Part shown: piece after piece, positions 17,464 through 25,809 of the stretch | How positions within the stretch are numbered: position 1 is the first letter of the stretch | Layout: each line of letters begins with the position of its first letter | From: Phycisphaerales bacterium AB-hyl4 | GTDB lineage: Bacteria > Planctomycetota > Phycisphaerae > Phycisphaerales > Phycisphaeraceae | Direction: 5' to 3' | Assembly: GCA_041821185.1 (NCBI GenBank) | Contig: JBGUBD010000017.1 | Coordinates: forward strand, 18,328-82,327 | DNA length: 64,000 bases | Position numbers and translations under genes: made by a program | The notes under the pieces: generated by a model | The model's database searches: none | What the model saw: only the letters and a program-made list of their open reading frames with translations | What the model was told of the DNA's origin: nothing

Positions 17464-18999
17464 ATGATGGATGGTGAAGTAGCAGAAGAGTTCGCGCGGT
17501 ATCAGCAGAACGGCGACGCGTCGTCGTTCGGGCGGCTGACACAGGTGCTCACGCCGCTGATCGAATCGATCGCCCGGCATCATCTGCGCGATCCGCATCT
17601 GATCGAGGACGCCCGGCAGGAAGTGTTGATTCGACTGAACGTGCATGCGGAGGCGATCTACGGCAACCTGCCGGGCTGGATCTCCACGACGACGCGGGCC
17701 GTGTGCGTCGACATGATTCGACGCCAGGCTGCCCAGCGGCGGCGGGTGACGCATTATGCGGTTGAGCCCAGGCGGTGCAGCGACGAGGCATTGATCGCCG
17801 AGGCCGTCCGCCGTCGGCTGGATGACGCGCTGTCCGAACTGTCGCCGGAGGTGCGGGAGCTGGTCCGGCAGCGATTCCTCCACGGGGCGCCGCTGCGGGC
17901 CGTGGCGAAGGCTCGTCGGGTTTCGATCGCCACCGCCAGCCGTCACGTGCAGGCTGCGCTGGCGGAGTTGCGGCATGCCTACGAATCGTTGGGCGTGGAC
18001 GGCATCCATTCCAAGGCCATGCTCGCCGACGTGCTCGTCGGAAGCGGGTGGCGGAACTACATCGCCGACCATGGGCTGAGTCACTACACGCATCGCCCGC
18101 TGCCAGGGGCGGGGATGATCAGCGGCGCCCCACAGGCGGGGCCGGATGGTTGGCCGCGACCGATCCGGGTCGGGGTGATCGTCAGTTACTCCTCTGCTAC
18201 GCGACCGAATAATCTCGGGAAAGTGATGCCCATTGAGCAGCAGGTCGTTTGGCTGCCTTTTCTGGAGGATCCCCGCTTTGAACTGGTGGGGGTGGTCGAG
18301 CCGGATACATCCGATCAGCCTCAGATCGAGCGGGTCATTCGAGGGTACGACCTGACGGCCGGCCTGATCGATGGGACCGACCTCGAGGCGCTGCGCACGC
18401 TCGACGTGATCTACCTTGGCTGGCAGGGGCGCATCATTCCGCAGGTGATCAGGGGGATCGCGGAGGCGGTGAGCGAAGGCGTGGGTTGCTACAACGTCGG
18501 GGTGACCTACACCCACCGCGGCGATTACCACCGGATCGTGCGGGAGGATCCTTATCTGCGGGCGCTGCGCCTCTGCGACGCGGTGTTGGGCACCTACTGC
18601 ACCATCGACCTCGGCCCGAGGAAAGGGCGGCACATGGTTCCGATGTCGCACACGGTGCAGCAGCGGCATCCGGCGCTGGCGGGGCTGGAGCCGGGGGATA
18701 AGTTCAATATGGGGGGCTGCGGTCTGCTGCTTCGGCCGGCGGAGGGGGTGCAGGTTCTGGCCACTCAGGACGAACTGGTGTCGCACACCTGTGCGTGCGA
18801 CGAGTGCCTTCGGTTTCCCATGACGACCCAGAAGATGCCCAAACACCAGATCTTGGCGGGCTCCTACGGCCGCGGGCGGGTGTTCATGAATCAGTCGCCG
18901 GAAATCCAGCCCCTGGCGAATCACCCGAACTCTCGTGGCTCGTTTCTGGAGCGCGTGTTTACCTGGCTGGCCGAGCCGCGCCGGCCGGAGGCGCGATGA
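17464..18999 (+). CDS. Sigma-70 family protein fused to a ThuA/GATase1-like domain
   Basis: A 511-residue protein with a sigma factor N-terminus and an unrelated C-terminal domain. Region 2 covers ~25-95 (LIEDARQEVLIRL, then GWISTTTRAVCVDMIRRQA). Region 4 covers ~117-176 (ELSPEVRELVRQRFLHGAPLR, with a helix-turn-helix around VSIATASRHVQAAL). A linker to ~233 is followed by an alpha/beta domain (~234-505) beginning IRVGVIVSY, with LDVIYLGWQGRIIPQVI, a VSEGVGCYNVG turn and a QQRHPALAGLEPGDKF segment, which together look like the ThuA/class I glutamine-amidotransferase-like fold. Cys443, Cys445 and Cys448 lie in HTCACDECLRF. The frame is open without break across both parts, so this is one protein. 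The C-terminus is probably a ligand-sensing module; that role and the fold name are inferences. Confidence 0.8.
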   Translation: MMDGEVAEEFARYQQNGDASSFGRLTQVLTPLIESIARHHLRDPHLIEDARQEVLIRLNVHAEAIYGNLPGWISTTTRAVCVDMIRRQAAQRRRVTHYAVEPRRCSDEALIAEAVRRRLDDALSELSPEVRELVRQRFLHGAPLRAVAKARRVSIATASRHVQAALAELRHAYESLGVDGIHSKAMLADVLVGSGWRNYIADHGLSHYTHRPLPGAGMISGAPQAGPDGWPRPIRVGVIVSYSSATRPNNLGKVMPIEQQVVWLPFLEDPRFELVGVVEPDTSDQPQIERVIRGYDLTAGLIDGTDLEALRTLDVIYLGWQGRIIPQVIRGIAEAVSEGVGCYNVGVTYTHRGDYHRIVREDPYLRALRLCDAVLGTYCTIDLGPRKGRHMVPMSHTVQQRHPALAGLEPGDKFNMGGCGLLLRPAEGVQVLATQDELVSHTCACDECLRFPMTTQKMPKHQILAGSYGRGRVFMNQSPEIQPLANHPNSRGSFLERVFTWLAEPRRPEAR

Positions 19000-19143
19000 G
19001 TGGCGCGCGTCACCGATGCCGGGCTGCTTTCCCGCCGGAGCGACTGTGCGGAAAGAAAATTGTCCGAAGCGTGAAAAATGATCCCGTCAGCTTCGTCTGA
19101 ATGTCGGAGAGATGGTTCTTTTCTAACACTCAGGAGACGTTCG

Positions 19144-19554
19144 ATGTCCACACACACGATGCCCGCAAGCCAGTCGGCGCCTACGGCCCTTGCTCCAGAC
19201 GACACGTCATTGGTCGCGTCGCCTCGGCCCTGGTGCCGGAAGCTGATTCTCGGGACCCGTTGCGCGATGTTGATCCTGCTGATCGCCCCCATTGTGAATG
19301 CGCTGGTCGTCCTTGCCATGAGTTGGGGGTTGATGCTTATCGTTGAGGTCAAGTCGGACAGCATTATTCTCAGAGTCTTCACCGGCCTCGGGGAAGCCAT
19401 GGTGTTGTACCGCTGGTCGTTTGCATTGGCGGCGGTCTGTGGCGGCATCCACAGCCTTCTGGTCCTTCGAACGCGCCCCGAATGGCACGTGATCCCCCTG
19501 CTTGCAGTCGTCTGCCTGATTGCCCTGCTGTTGGCGGACGGATTTTTCGGATGA
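19144..19554 (+). CDS. Hypothetical small membrane protein (136 aa)
   Basis: I do not recognise a family. The N-terminal ~30 residues are polar and Thr/Pro/Ser-rich. Three hydrophobic segments follow (~38-67, ~85-105 and ~112-133), so the protein is probably a cytoplasmic-membrane protein. ATG 19144 has a strong AGGAG Shine-Dalgarno about 7 bases upstream, which decides the start over the longer frame at 19078. It lies 144 bases after the sigma-fusion gene on the same strand and might be a target or partner of it, but nothing in the sequence proves this. Confidence 0.65.
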   Translation: MSTHTMPASQSAPTALAPDDTSLVASPRPWCRKLILGTRCAMLILLIAPIVNALVVLAMSWGLMLIVEVKSDSIILRVFTGLGEAMVLYRWSFALAAVCGGIHSLLVLRTRPEWHVIPLLAVVCLIALLLADGFFG

Positions 19555-19632
19555 CAGCATTGGTGAGGGTTGCGTCGGCTCGGTTTGCCTTGGAAACCCC
19601 GTTATTTCCGAGTCCCGTACAGGCCTTAGGCC

Positions 19633-19797
19633 CTAACTGACGAATTCCAAACGGGTGCCACACAGCATCCGAAGTTCATCGGTGCCCCATCGGCCACAGC
19701 GAATCGTGCGGCTGTGCAGCACAACGAAAGCGCGATCAGCTCGGCCATTTTCCTTCTGGTGACGTAGCTTCGGCAATTTCGGGCGGGGCGCGGTCAC
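19633..19797 (-). pseudogene. Integrase-like N-terminal remnant next to tRNA-Val
   Basis: A short frame of 54 codons starts with GTG at 19797, preceded by a strong GGAGG (19805-19809) 7 bases upstream, and stops at 19633. The product contains KLPKLRHQKENGRA ... FVVLHSRTIRCGRWGTDELR. This resembles the N-terminal strand-rich segment of planctomycete tyrosine-type integrases, where a pattern like GQA-VTL-GR--YLG-YGT-E-R is usual. The SAM-like and catalytic domains are absent. It lies just downstream of the 3' end of the tRNA gene, the usual place for an integrase of a tRNA-targeted element. Reading it as a decayed integrase is an inference; it could be a genuine small protein. Confidence 0.4.
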
Positions 19798-19913
19798 GGT
19801 GTTACCTCCGGGGGTTGAACGGACCCATGGGTACGTTTCCGGTGATGGTAAACGGCCGCGCCGCCTGTTGGCGGGTAAGCGTTACTTACGCTTTCAGCCT
19901 GACTTGTGGAAAT

Positions 19914-19986
19914 GGGCGATACAGGACTCGAACCTGTGACCTCACGGGTGTGATCCGTGCGCTCTAGCCAACTGAGCTAATCGCCC
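19914..19986 (-). tRNA. tRNA-Val (CAC)
   Basis: The 73-base minus-strand sequence folds into a full cloverleaf: acceptor stem GGGCGAT/ATCGCCC, D-arm GCTC-AGTTGGCTA-GAGC, anticodon stem CACGG/CCGTG with loop ATCACAC (anticodon CAC, valine), a five-base variable region and T-arm ACAGG-TTCGAGT-CCTGT. CCA is not encoded. Confidence 0.93.
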
Positions 19987-20053
19987 GCAGTGAACGCATC
20001 AGCATAGCGAGGAAGGGCAACGCGTCAAGCGATACGCCTCGGGGTTGCGGGCC

Positions 20054-20356
20054 TTACGGTGTGCTGGGCGGGGCGCTGTGATTGGCGCTGGATTTATCGG
20101 TGGCGTCGGCTTTGGTGTCGACAGCGTCGCGCTGATGCTGTTCGATCTGCGGCGACTGCTTGGTCGCTTCGTCGAGGCCGTCTTCAATGCCGGAGAGGCC
20201 TTTCTTGAACTCGACGATCCCTCGGCCGATGCTCTTGCCGACTTCAGGCAGCCGCTTGCCGAAGATCAGCACACCGAGCAGGGCGAGCAGCAGCAGCTCC
20301 GGCCAACCGAGCGGACCGACGAAGCCGAGCGCAGAATAAAGCAGGGTGTCAGGCAT
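20054..20356 (-). CDS. tatA: Twin-arginine translocase subunit TatA/TatE
   Basis: A 100-residue Tat component that forms the pore through which folded proteins with twin-arginine signals cross the cytoplasmic membrane. A short N-terminus is followed by PLGWPELLLLALLGVLIFGKRLPEVGKSIGRGIVEFKKGL: the single membrane helix, the FG hinge and the amphipathic helix typical of TatA. The polar tail is variable, as in the family. ATG 20356 is preferred because AAGGAA lies about 8 bases upstream; the frame extends to 20383. No tatB or tatC gene adjoins it. Confidence 0.92.
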   Translation of the reverse strand: MPDTLLYSALGFVGPLGWPELLLLALLGVLIFGKRLPEVGKSIGRGIVEFKKGLSGIEDGLDEATKQSPQIEQHQRDAVDTKADATDKSSANHSAPPSTP

Positions 20357-20626
20357 GGCCTGGGTTCCTTTCGTCGAAATCAATTCAAGCCAGACACATA
20401 TTATTGCACAGGTTGCCGGCGGGGGCCAGCAGCGTTGTGAAAAACCGCGTCAGGGGTGAGTGAGTGGGGGCGGGGGGGGTGTGAGGCTTGAGGCGTGGGG
20501 GGGTGTCCCGAAAGGCTGAGCGACTTAAGTGGCTCTGCCTCAAGCCCCGCGCCCCACGTCCCACGCCTCTTCGCTCTTGCCGAAGGCCTGTCGATCGGGT
20601 GATAATGAACCTGATGAGGTCTTGCC

Positions 20627-20737
20627 ATGCGTGATCGACTGGACAGCCCGATGGCTGGCTGCGGCGGCGGAGGCTGCCTGCTGATGCTGCTCATCGGCGT
20701 CGTGCTCATGATCCTCATGCAACTGAACTTGTGGTGA
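20627..20737 (+). CDS. 36-residue membrane peptide with GCGGGGC motif
   Basis: A very small frame with its own GATGAGG Shine-Dalgarno directly upstream. The product starts MRDRLDSPMAGCGGGGC and continues as a single hydrophobic helix rich in Leu, Ile, Val and Met, ending LNLW. The Cys-Gly-rich patch sits at the membrane entry. Nothing is known of its function from the sequence. The ribosome site, clean start and stop, and clear single-span topology support a real gene; the small size limits certainty. Confidence 0.55.
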   Translation: MRDRLDSPMAGCGGGGCLLMLLIGVVLMILMQLNLW

Positions 20738-20796
20738 CGCCAGCGGCAGGCGCATGGCAGCATGGCGAGAGAAAACAGGGCACAGCTTGACTCTCG

Positions 20797-21198
20797 CTAT
20801 TGGCGAGAGGCGACAAAGGGTTGCGTGAGATGCCGCCGTGTCGGCAGCAGGTCGGCGGAGCCGGGCCCGAACCAGATGTCGACGCCAGGATAGCCGCCCG
20901 ACTGCTGAACCCACACCTCGCTGTGCGCGGCATCGTGCCAGACGAGCAGGTGAATGCCATCGTGCATCCTCGGCGACGCGCTGGCGGCAAGCACGATGGC
21001 CATCGCCTCTGTCGCTGGTGGGGCGTCGGTTCGCGGAAGCTGGTTGAGGATGGCGAGAATGTCACCGAGATGCTTCGGCGGTGAGAAGTCGGGCAGGGCG
21101 GTCGAGCGATCGGCCGACGTCGGTTCAGCCGACGGCGACGAGCAGCCTGCGATCAGCGCAACAAGCAAAGTCACACTCAGCCCGAGCATCTGCTGCAT
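20797..21198 (-). CDS. Hypothetical lipoprotein
   Basis: A 133-residue protein starting with a lipoprotein signal (MQQMLGLSVTLLVALIAGC; lipobox LIAGC, Cys19), so it is exported and lipid-anchored. The mature part has a Pro/Ser linker and a compact C-terminal domain (DGIHLLVWHDAAHSEVWVQQ ... GVDIWFGPGSADLLP). I do not recognise the domain. It is followed by the membrane protein 21226-21498 upstream on the same strand, so the two may be co-transcribed. Confidence 0.7.
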   Translation of the reverse strand: MQQMLGLSVTLLVALIAGCSSPSAEPTSADRSTALPDFSPPKHLGDILAILNQLPRTDAPPATEAMAIVLAASASPRMHDGIHLLVWHDAAHSEVWVQQSGGYPGVDIWFGPGSADLLPTRRHLTQPFVASRQ

Positions 21199-21225
21199 GT
21201 CGGCTCCCCATTTTCGCCCGTCAGT

Positions 21226-21498
21226 TCAGCGCCGCCAAAGGCTCGACAGCTCCAGCCAGAGGCATTGGAAGGTGAACCAGCCGAGTTTCACGATGAAGTA
21301 GCCGGCCAGCGCCGCCAGACCGCAAAGCCCGAAGATGGTCAGCATCCAGACGAGATCGCCGATCCATGCGCCCGCGCCAACCAGCACCGCCAGGATCGGA
21401 CCGATGGCCACCACCATCGCGATCACGATAAGCGTCGCGAGGATGCCAACAAGCAGCCACTTGATCTGACGCAACTCTCGCTGCACATCGTCGTTCAT
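21226..21498 (-). CDS. Hypothetical membrane protein (90 aa)
   Basis: A small protein with a polar N-terminus (MNDDVQRELRQIKW) and then two long hydrophobic regions (~14-48 and ~49-75), indicating two or three membrane spans. I do not recognise a family. It lies 51 bases after the rpiB stop and 27 bases before the lipoprotein start on the same strand, so it may be part of a transcript with them. Confidence 0.65.
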   Translation of the reverse strand: MNDDVQRELRQIKWLLVGILATLIVIAMVVAIGPILAVLVGAGAWIGDLVWMLTIFGLCGLAALAGYFIVKLGWFTFQCLWLELSSLWRR

Positions 21499-21549
21499 GG
21501 TCGGCCCCGCCCCCGAGGTGAATCGAACCGGACGGGCGTCCGCGGCGGA

Positions 21550-22053
21550 TCACTCGGCCGCGGCGAATTCGACTTCGCCATCGGTCACGTCCGCGGGGCT
21601 GCGGCCGGCTTCGATGGCGCTGATCTTGCGAACGCGGCGAGCGTGTCGGCCGCCTTCGAACTCCGTGTAAAGCCAGACCTCCAGCACGCGCTCAAGCTGC
21701 CGGGGGCTCATCAGGTCAGCCGCGAGGCAGAGCACGTTCGCGTCGTTGTGTCGACGCGAAAGCTCGGCACCGACCTCGTCGCAGACCAGCGCAGCGCGAA
21801 CGCCTTTGACCTTGTTCGCGGCGATGGACATGCCGATGCCCGAGCCGCAGACGAGGATGCCACGGTCGGCGTCGCCTTCGCCGACGGCGGTGGCGACGGG
21901 GTACGCCTTGTCGGGGTAGTCGCAGGTGGCGTTTTCGCCGACGCCGCAGTCGCCGGTGATGGCGATGAAGGCGTGGCCCTGCTGTTCGAGCCAGCCCTGG
22001 ATCTGGCGGGCGACGTCCGTGCCTCGATGGTCAGCTGCGATGGCGACTCTCAT
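21550..22053 (-). CDS. rpiB: Ribose-5-phosphate isomerase B
   Basis: A 167-residue RpiB/LacAB-family isomerase, interconverting ribose-5-phosphate and ribulose-5-phosphate in the pentose phosphate pathway. It shows the N-terminal IAADHRG motif, the catalytic Cys in ILVCGSGIGMSIAANKVKGVRAA, and the RRHNDANVLCLAA segment. The ~20 C-terminal residues after the core are an extension rich in Ala and Glu. Its start overlaps the stop of the Sua5-phosphatase gene by four bases (ATGA), indicating translational coupling. Confidence 0.93.
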   Translation of the reverse strand: MRVAIAADHRGTDVARQIQGWLEQQGHAFIAITGDCGVGENATCDYPDKAYPVATAVGEGDADRGILVCGSGIGMSIAANKVKGVRAALVCDEVGAELSRRHNDANVLCLAADLMSPRQLERVLEVWLYTEFEGGRHARRVRKISAIEAGRSPADVTDGEVEFAAAE

Positions 22054-23201
22054 GGCTGTTGCTCCTTCAACCGCGATTCAAGACGACGTCGGATGACCTC
22101 GGCCGTCCGCTGGTAGGACGTAGCACCGGTGCCGATCGGGTCGTCGATATCCCCTCGTGGGTCGAGTGTGAACGTCTTATCCTCGGCCCACGGGGCGAGT
22201 TGAAGCACTGCCTGCCGGTGGGAGTCGGTCATGGTGTAAATCACATCCGCGTCGTGGATCAGTTCCGGCGTCAGTGGCCGCGAGCGGTGGCTGGCGATGT
22301 CGATGCCCTGCTTTTGCAGCGCTTCGATCGCGTGGTCCGCCGCAGGCATGCCGGGCATCGCCGACACGCCCGCCGAGAGCACGCGCAGCCCCGCGGCCTC
22401 CAACTCGTCCGTCGCAATGCCACGCTGGTCGGCCAGCAGCTTGCTCGCCAGCCCCTCAGCCATCGGCGAGCGGCAGGTGTTCCCGGAGCAGACCAGCAGC
22501 ATCGTCCACCTTAGCATCTTACGGATGTAACGCTCATCGTAGACGCCTTCACGTTCCACTTTTATGTGACGACTTACACCCTCGCCCGCGAGGTGCACCA
22601 CCGTCGACGGCCGAGCGTAGCGACTTCGCCCGCCATCGATGATCAGATCGACCTGACCATCCAACGCCTCGGCGGCGGCGTGAGCGTCGTGCGGCGCGGG
22701 TTGGCCCGGGCGGTGGGCGGCCGCGGCAACGATGGGCTCGTCCAGCGAGCCGAGCATCTGCTGCGTCAGTTCGTGGTCCGGGCAGCGAAGCGAAACGCTT
22801 TGTGCGTGGTAGATCCGGTCGCGAGCATAGGTCAGCCCACTGTCGCGGAGCTTCCGGTCGATCAGCTCGTTTGTAACATCAATGATCAGCGTCACCGCGC
22901 CGGGGAACGACTTTTCAATGGCCCGCTTCAGGAACGGGTCCGCCATGTCGACGTAGCGGTCCGCGGCGAAGGGGGTGGGCAGGTGGACGGTAAAGGCCCG
23001 GGCCTCGCCGTCGGCCTTGAGTTGGCGTAAGCGTTGCATGCCGATGTCGCTGGTGGCGGCGGCGGCCACGCCGTAGACCGTCTCGGTGGGGAAAACGACC
23101 AGTCCGCCGTCGCGGAGCAGCTCGGCGGCCTGCTTCGCGACCGCCCTCGCCTGTTCGCGGTTGCCCGGCTCGACCATGGTGATCTGCATATGACTGGCCA
23201 T
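22050..23201 (-). CDS. Sua5/YrdC-low-molecular-weight phosphatase fusion
   Basis: A 383-residue fusion. Residues ~10-215 are a Sua5/YrdC/YciO domain that makes threonylcarbamoyl-AMP for the t6A modification of ANN-decoding tRNAs (GGLVVFPTETVYG, then PGAVTLII and STVVHL). Residues ~230-380 are a low-molecular-weight phosphatase with the P-loop VCSGNTCRSP (Cys238, Arg244) and the C-terminal acid in DIDDPIG. Thr242 at Cys+4 is the feature that, in Bacillus YwlE, favours phosphoarginine over phosphotyrosine. In Bacillus subtilis the homologues ywlC (Sua5), ywlE and ywlF (RpiB) are separate but close neighbours. AAGGCG lies upstream of ATG 23201. Confidence 0.92.
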   Translation of the reverse strand: MASHMQITMVEPGNREQARAVAKQAAELLRDGGLVVFPTETVYGVAAAATSDIGMQRLRQLKADGEARAFTVHLPTPFAADRYVDMADPFLKRAIEKSFPGAVTLIIDVTNELIDRKLRDSGLTYARDRIYHAQSVSLRCPDHELTQQMLGSLDEPIVAAAAHRPGQPAPHDAHAAAEALDGQVDLIIDGGRSRYARPSTVVHLAGEGVSRHIKVEREGVYDERYIRKMLRWTMLLVCSGNTCRSPMAEGLASKLLADQRGIATDELEAAGLRVLSAGVSAMPGMPAADHAIEALQKQGIDIASHRSRPLTPELIHDADVIYTMTDSHRQAVLQLAPWAEDKTFTLDPRGDIDDPIGTGATSYQRTAEVIRRRLESRLKEQQP

Positions 23202-23378
23202 TGTATCGCCTTGAATTCCACCCGGTTTCAGTGCAGGCAGCTTTGTACAACCCGCCCGCGTCCAAGGCGTCGCCTCGGGCCGCGCGGTCGAGCCTGTCTA
23301 TTTTAACCGACAGCCCGCGGCGGGTGAAACGCGGGTTTTCGACAAACTGAGAAAGCAGGTTGAAGGGAGGTTCAATTA

Positions 23379-23468
23379 TACGGATTACCCATCAATTCGG
23401 GCTCTATGAAGGAGGGTGAAACCTGTCGTAAAAGGCTGAAGCCCACGGCGTGACGCCGTGGGCTTCCG
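23379..23468. repeat. Composite dispersed repeat, copy 3 (with insertion)
   Basis: TACGGAT, CATCAATTCGGGCTCT, then an extra ~20 bases and a perfect GAAGCCCACGGC/GCCGTGGGCTTC hairpin. It sits between the Sua5-fusion promoter side and the stop of the transglutaminase gene. Confidence 0.8.
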
Positions 23469-23472
23469 GGGT

Positions 23473-25809
23473 TCACCCGCGCGTGCGGACCAGGGCGTGT
23501 TCGAGTTGTTTGAGGTGGGCGCTGATTCGGCGTTTGCGGTCGCCGTCGAGTTCGCGGTGGCCGAAGCGGATTTCGTAGAAAATCTCCGTCAGCGCCACCA
23601 CCGGGTCGAACCGCATCGGGTTGGCCTCGGCCAATTCCTGAGCGAAGCTGAACGGGCTTTGCCAACTCGGCCGGTGGTAGCCGTGGCGTTCGAGCATGTC
23701 GAGCATGGTCAGGTAGAACCGCAGCCGACGGGCCAGGCCGCGCCGTTTGGCACGGGGTAGCGCGGTCAACTGCAACGCCACCAGCCGCTGCCGACGCAGC
23801 ACGAGCAGGCGCGCGAGGTAGGCCAGGCAAATCCCGATCGCCACGACGATCAGCCCAGCGATGGTCCAACTGATGCGGTCCAGCCGCCAGTAGTCGGGCA
23901 GGTCGCGGAAAAACTCGCCGACTTCCTTCAGCCAGTTGACGCCTTCCGCCTCGTCGCCGCCTTGGATCGTATGCTGGATGCCGTCCATCACGGCCTGCCG
24001 ACTGCGCTGGTCGAACGCCACCACCGACCGGATCCACGCAAACTCCGCATGATCGTAAAGCTGCCGGAGCACCATCCGCCAGCCCGCCCGCGGACGGTGC
24101 TCCTCGGCGAGGTCGGCCGGCGGGGTAGGGTCGAACGTCCGCCACGTCTGACCCGGCCCGGTGTTGATCTCCACCCACGCGTGAGCGTTACGCTGACGAA
24201 CCACGTAGTAACCGCCCACCGGGTTGTACTCGCTGGCGACGTAGCCCGTGACGACGCGAGCCTGCATGCCGATCGACCGCGCCATCGCAGCGAGCCCCGA
24301 GGCGAACAGCTCGCAATGCCCCGAGCGATGGTCGAACAGAAACTGAATCACCGGGTCCTGATGATCGGGCACGTCGGGGTTGGTCAGCTTGTAGGTAAAC
24401 CCCTCGCGGAAGTAGTCGGTCAGCACGCGGGCGATCGCCGCGTCGTCGTCGGTATGCAACGCCTCCGGATCGCGCGACAGGCCATGCTCAGCCAGCAATG
24501 CCTGCGTGTACTCCGTGACTCGGCCGCGCTGCACCGGCCAGCCGCGGGCGTAATCACGGTCGAACGATTCGAACAGCTGCGAGTCGCGGGCCTGCCGCAG
24601 CATCTCGCTGTCGCTCGCATGTCTGCCCACCTGCTCCCGGTATCGCTCGACCACATTCTCCTGCGGAGCCACCGGCCAGGCGACCGTATACACCAGCGCC
24701 CCCGACGCGTCTTCGCTGGTCAACTGTTGGTCGACCGCATTGAACCCCACCGCCGCGAGGCTGCTGCTTTGCACGAACGACGGCAGATGATGCGTAAACA
24801 GCACGTTGTGCCCAAGCTGCCGAAGCGTGACGTGGGCCTCAATGGTCGGCGTGTTCTCCGGCAGGTCCACGAGCGTGACACCCTCGCTGGGCAGACTCAG
24901 GCGAAAGTCGTGTGCGTTGGTGCTTCGGCTACGCGACCAGGCCTGCGTCACCTGGTTGTACTGATCCAACGCCGCGCCGCGCAACAGCCAGGGCGGGCGG
25001 TTTTCGCCGCCGATGTTCATCTCGTGCATGTAAAAACGCACGTTGAGCACCGGCTCTCGGCCGCCTCGGCTGCCGGGGCTGCTGCGTGTGCTCACCTGCT
25101 GGGAAAAGCCCGCTTCCGTTCGGCCGCTGGCGTCGCGGGCGGTGATCGGGTTGTGCGTGTCGTCGGCCCGAGGCGAAATGACGAACACCGCCACCGCCAC
25201 CGCCGTGCACATCAGCCCCACCGCCACCGTCATGAACCGGAAATGCCACCGATGCCCCCGGCCCACCACCGGCTTGGGGCGGATCGCCTTGCTCGGCTCG
25301 GTCGCCGCGGCGCGGTTGTGCTCCAGCACCTTGTCGCTCGTGCTCTTGAAGTGAAACAGCAGCACCGTCACCAACGCCAGCACGCAGTAAGCCGCGAGGA
25401 TCACGCCATACACCATCGACACGCTCAGCACGCTCGCCGCGATCATTTGCAGCACACTGAGCACGAGCACCTGTGCGTACTCGCGATTGGTCTTTTCACT
25501 GTAAAGCAGCAGGATCTGCAGCCACATGGTGAAGTGGCCCATCGCCACGACCATGTCCACCGGCTGCTGCCCGCCTTCGCCGGCGAACAGCTCCACCAGC
25601 ATCCACGCCACCGCCGCCAGCGCCCCGATATTCGTCACCCAACGCGGCAGCGGTCGGCCGTTGGGCCCCTCCGTCACGTACCACGCCAACGCGCCGATGC
25701 TGCCGGCGACCAGCAGCATGCCCGGATTCTGCGCCGCGAGGCAAAACGCCACAATGCCCAGCAACACCTGGGCAAACGCCAGCCGACGAAATTGGTAAAT
25801 CAGCGACAT
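23473..25809 (-). CDS. TgpA-type transglutaminase-like membrane protein (DUF3488)
   Basis: A 778-residue protein. The first ~210 residues contain about six hydrophobic segments (DUF3488/TgpA N-terminal region). A large extracytoplasmic part follows, with a transglutaminase-like domain: Cys in GHCELFASGLAAMARSIGM, His in NAHAWVE and Asp in FDPTPP form the expected triad. One more membrane segment (~ISWTIAGLIVVAIGI) and a cytoplasmic DUF4129-like tail complete it. TgpA of Pseudomonas is essential and has transglutaminase activity; the substrate here is unknown. The frame runs up to 26001, but that part reads through a dispersed palindrome, so ATG 25809 (GGGGT just upstream) is preferred; 25824 is the alternative. 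Confidence 0.87.
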   Translation of the reverse strand: MSLIYQFRRLAFAQVLLGIVAFCLAAQNPGMLLVAGSIGALAWYVTEGPNGRPLPRWVTNIGALAAVAWMLVELFAGEGGQQPVDMVVAMGHFTMWLQILLLYSEKTNREYAQVLVLSVLQMIAASVLSVSMVYGVILAAYCVLALVTVLLFHFKSTSDKVLEHNRAAATEPSKAIRPKPVVGRGHRWHFRFMTVAVGLMCTAVAVAVFVISPRADDTHNPITARDASGRTEAGFSQQVSTRSSPGSRGGREPVLNVRFYMHEMNIGGENRPPWLLRGAALDQYNQVTQAWSRSRSTNAHDFRLSLPSEGVTLVDLPENTPTIEAHVTLRQLGHNVLFTHHLPSFVQSSSLAAVGFNAVDQQLTSEDASGALVYTVAWPVAPQENVVERYREQVGRHASDSEMLRQARDSQLFESFDRDYARGWPVQRGRVTEYTQALLAEHGLSRDPEALHTDDDAAIARVLTDYFREGFTYKLTNPDVPDHQDPVIQFLFDHRSGHCELFASGLAAMARSIGMQARVVTGYVASEYNPVGGYYVVRQRNAHAWVEINTGPGQTWRTFDPTPPADLAEEHRPRAGWRMVLRQLYDHAEFAWIRSVVAFDQRSRQAVMDGIQHTIQGGDEAEGVNWLKEVGEFFRDLPDYWRLDRISWTIAGLIVVAIGICLAYLARLLVLRRQRLVALQLTALPRAKRRGLARRLRFYLTMLDMLERHGYHRPSWQSPFSFAQELAEANPMRFDPVVALTEIFYEIRFGHRELDGDRKRRISAHLKQLEHALVRTRG

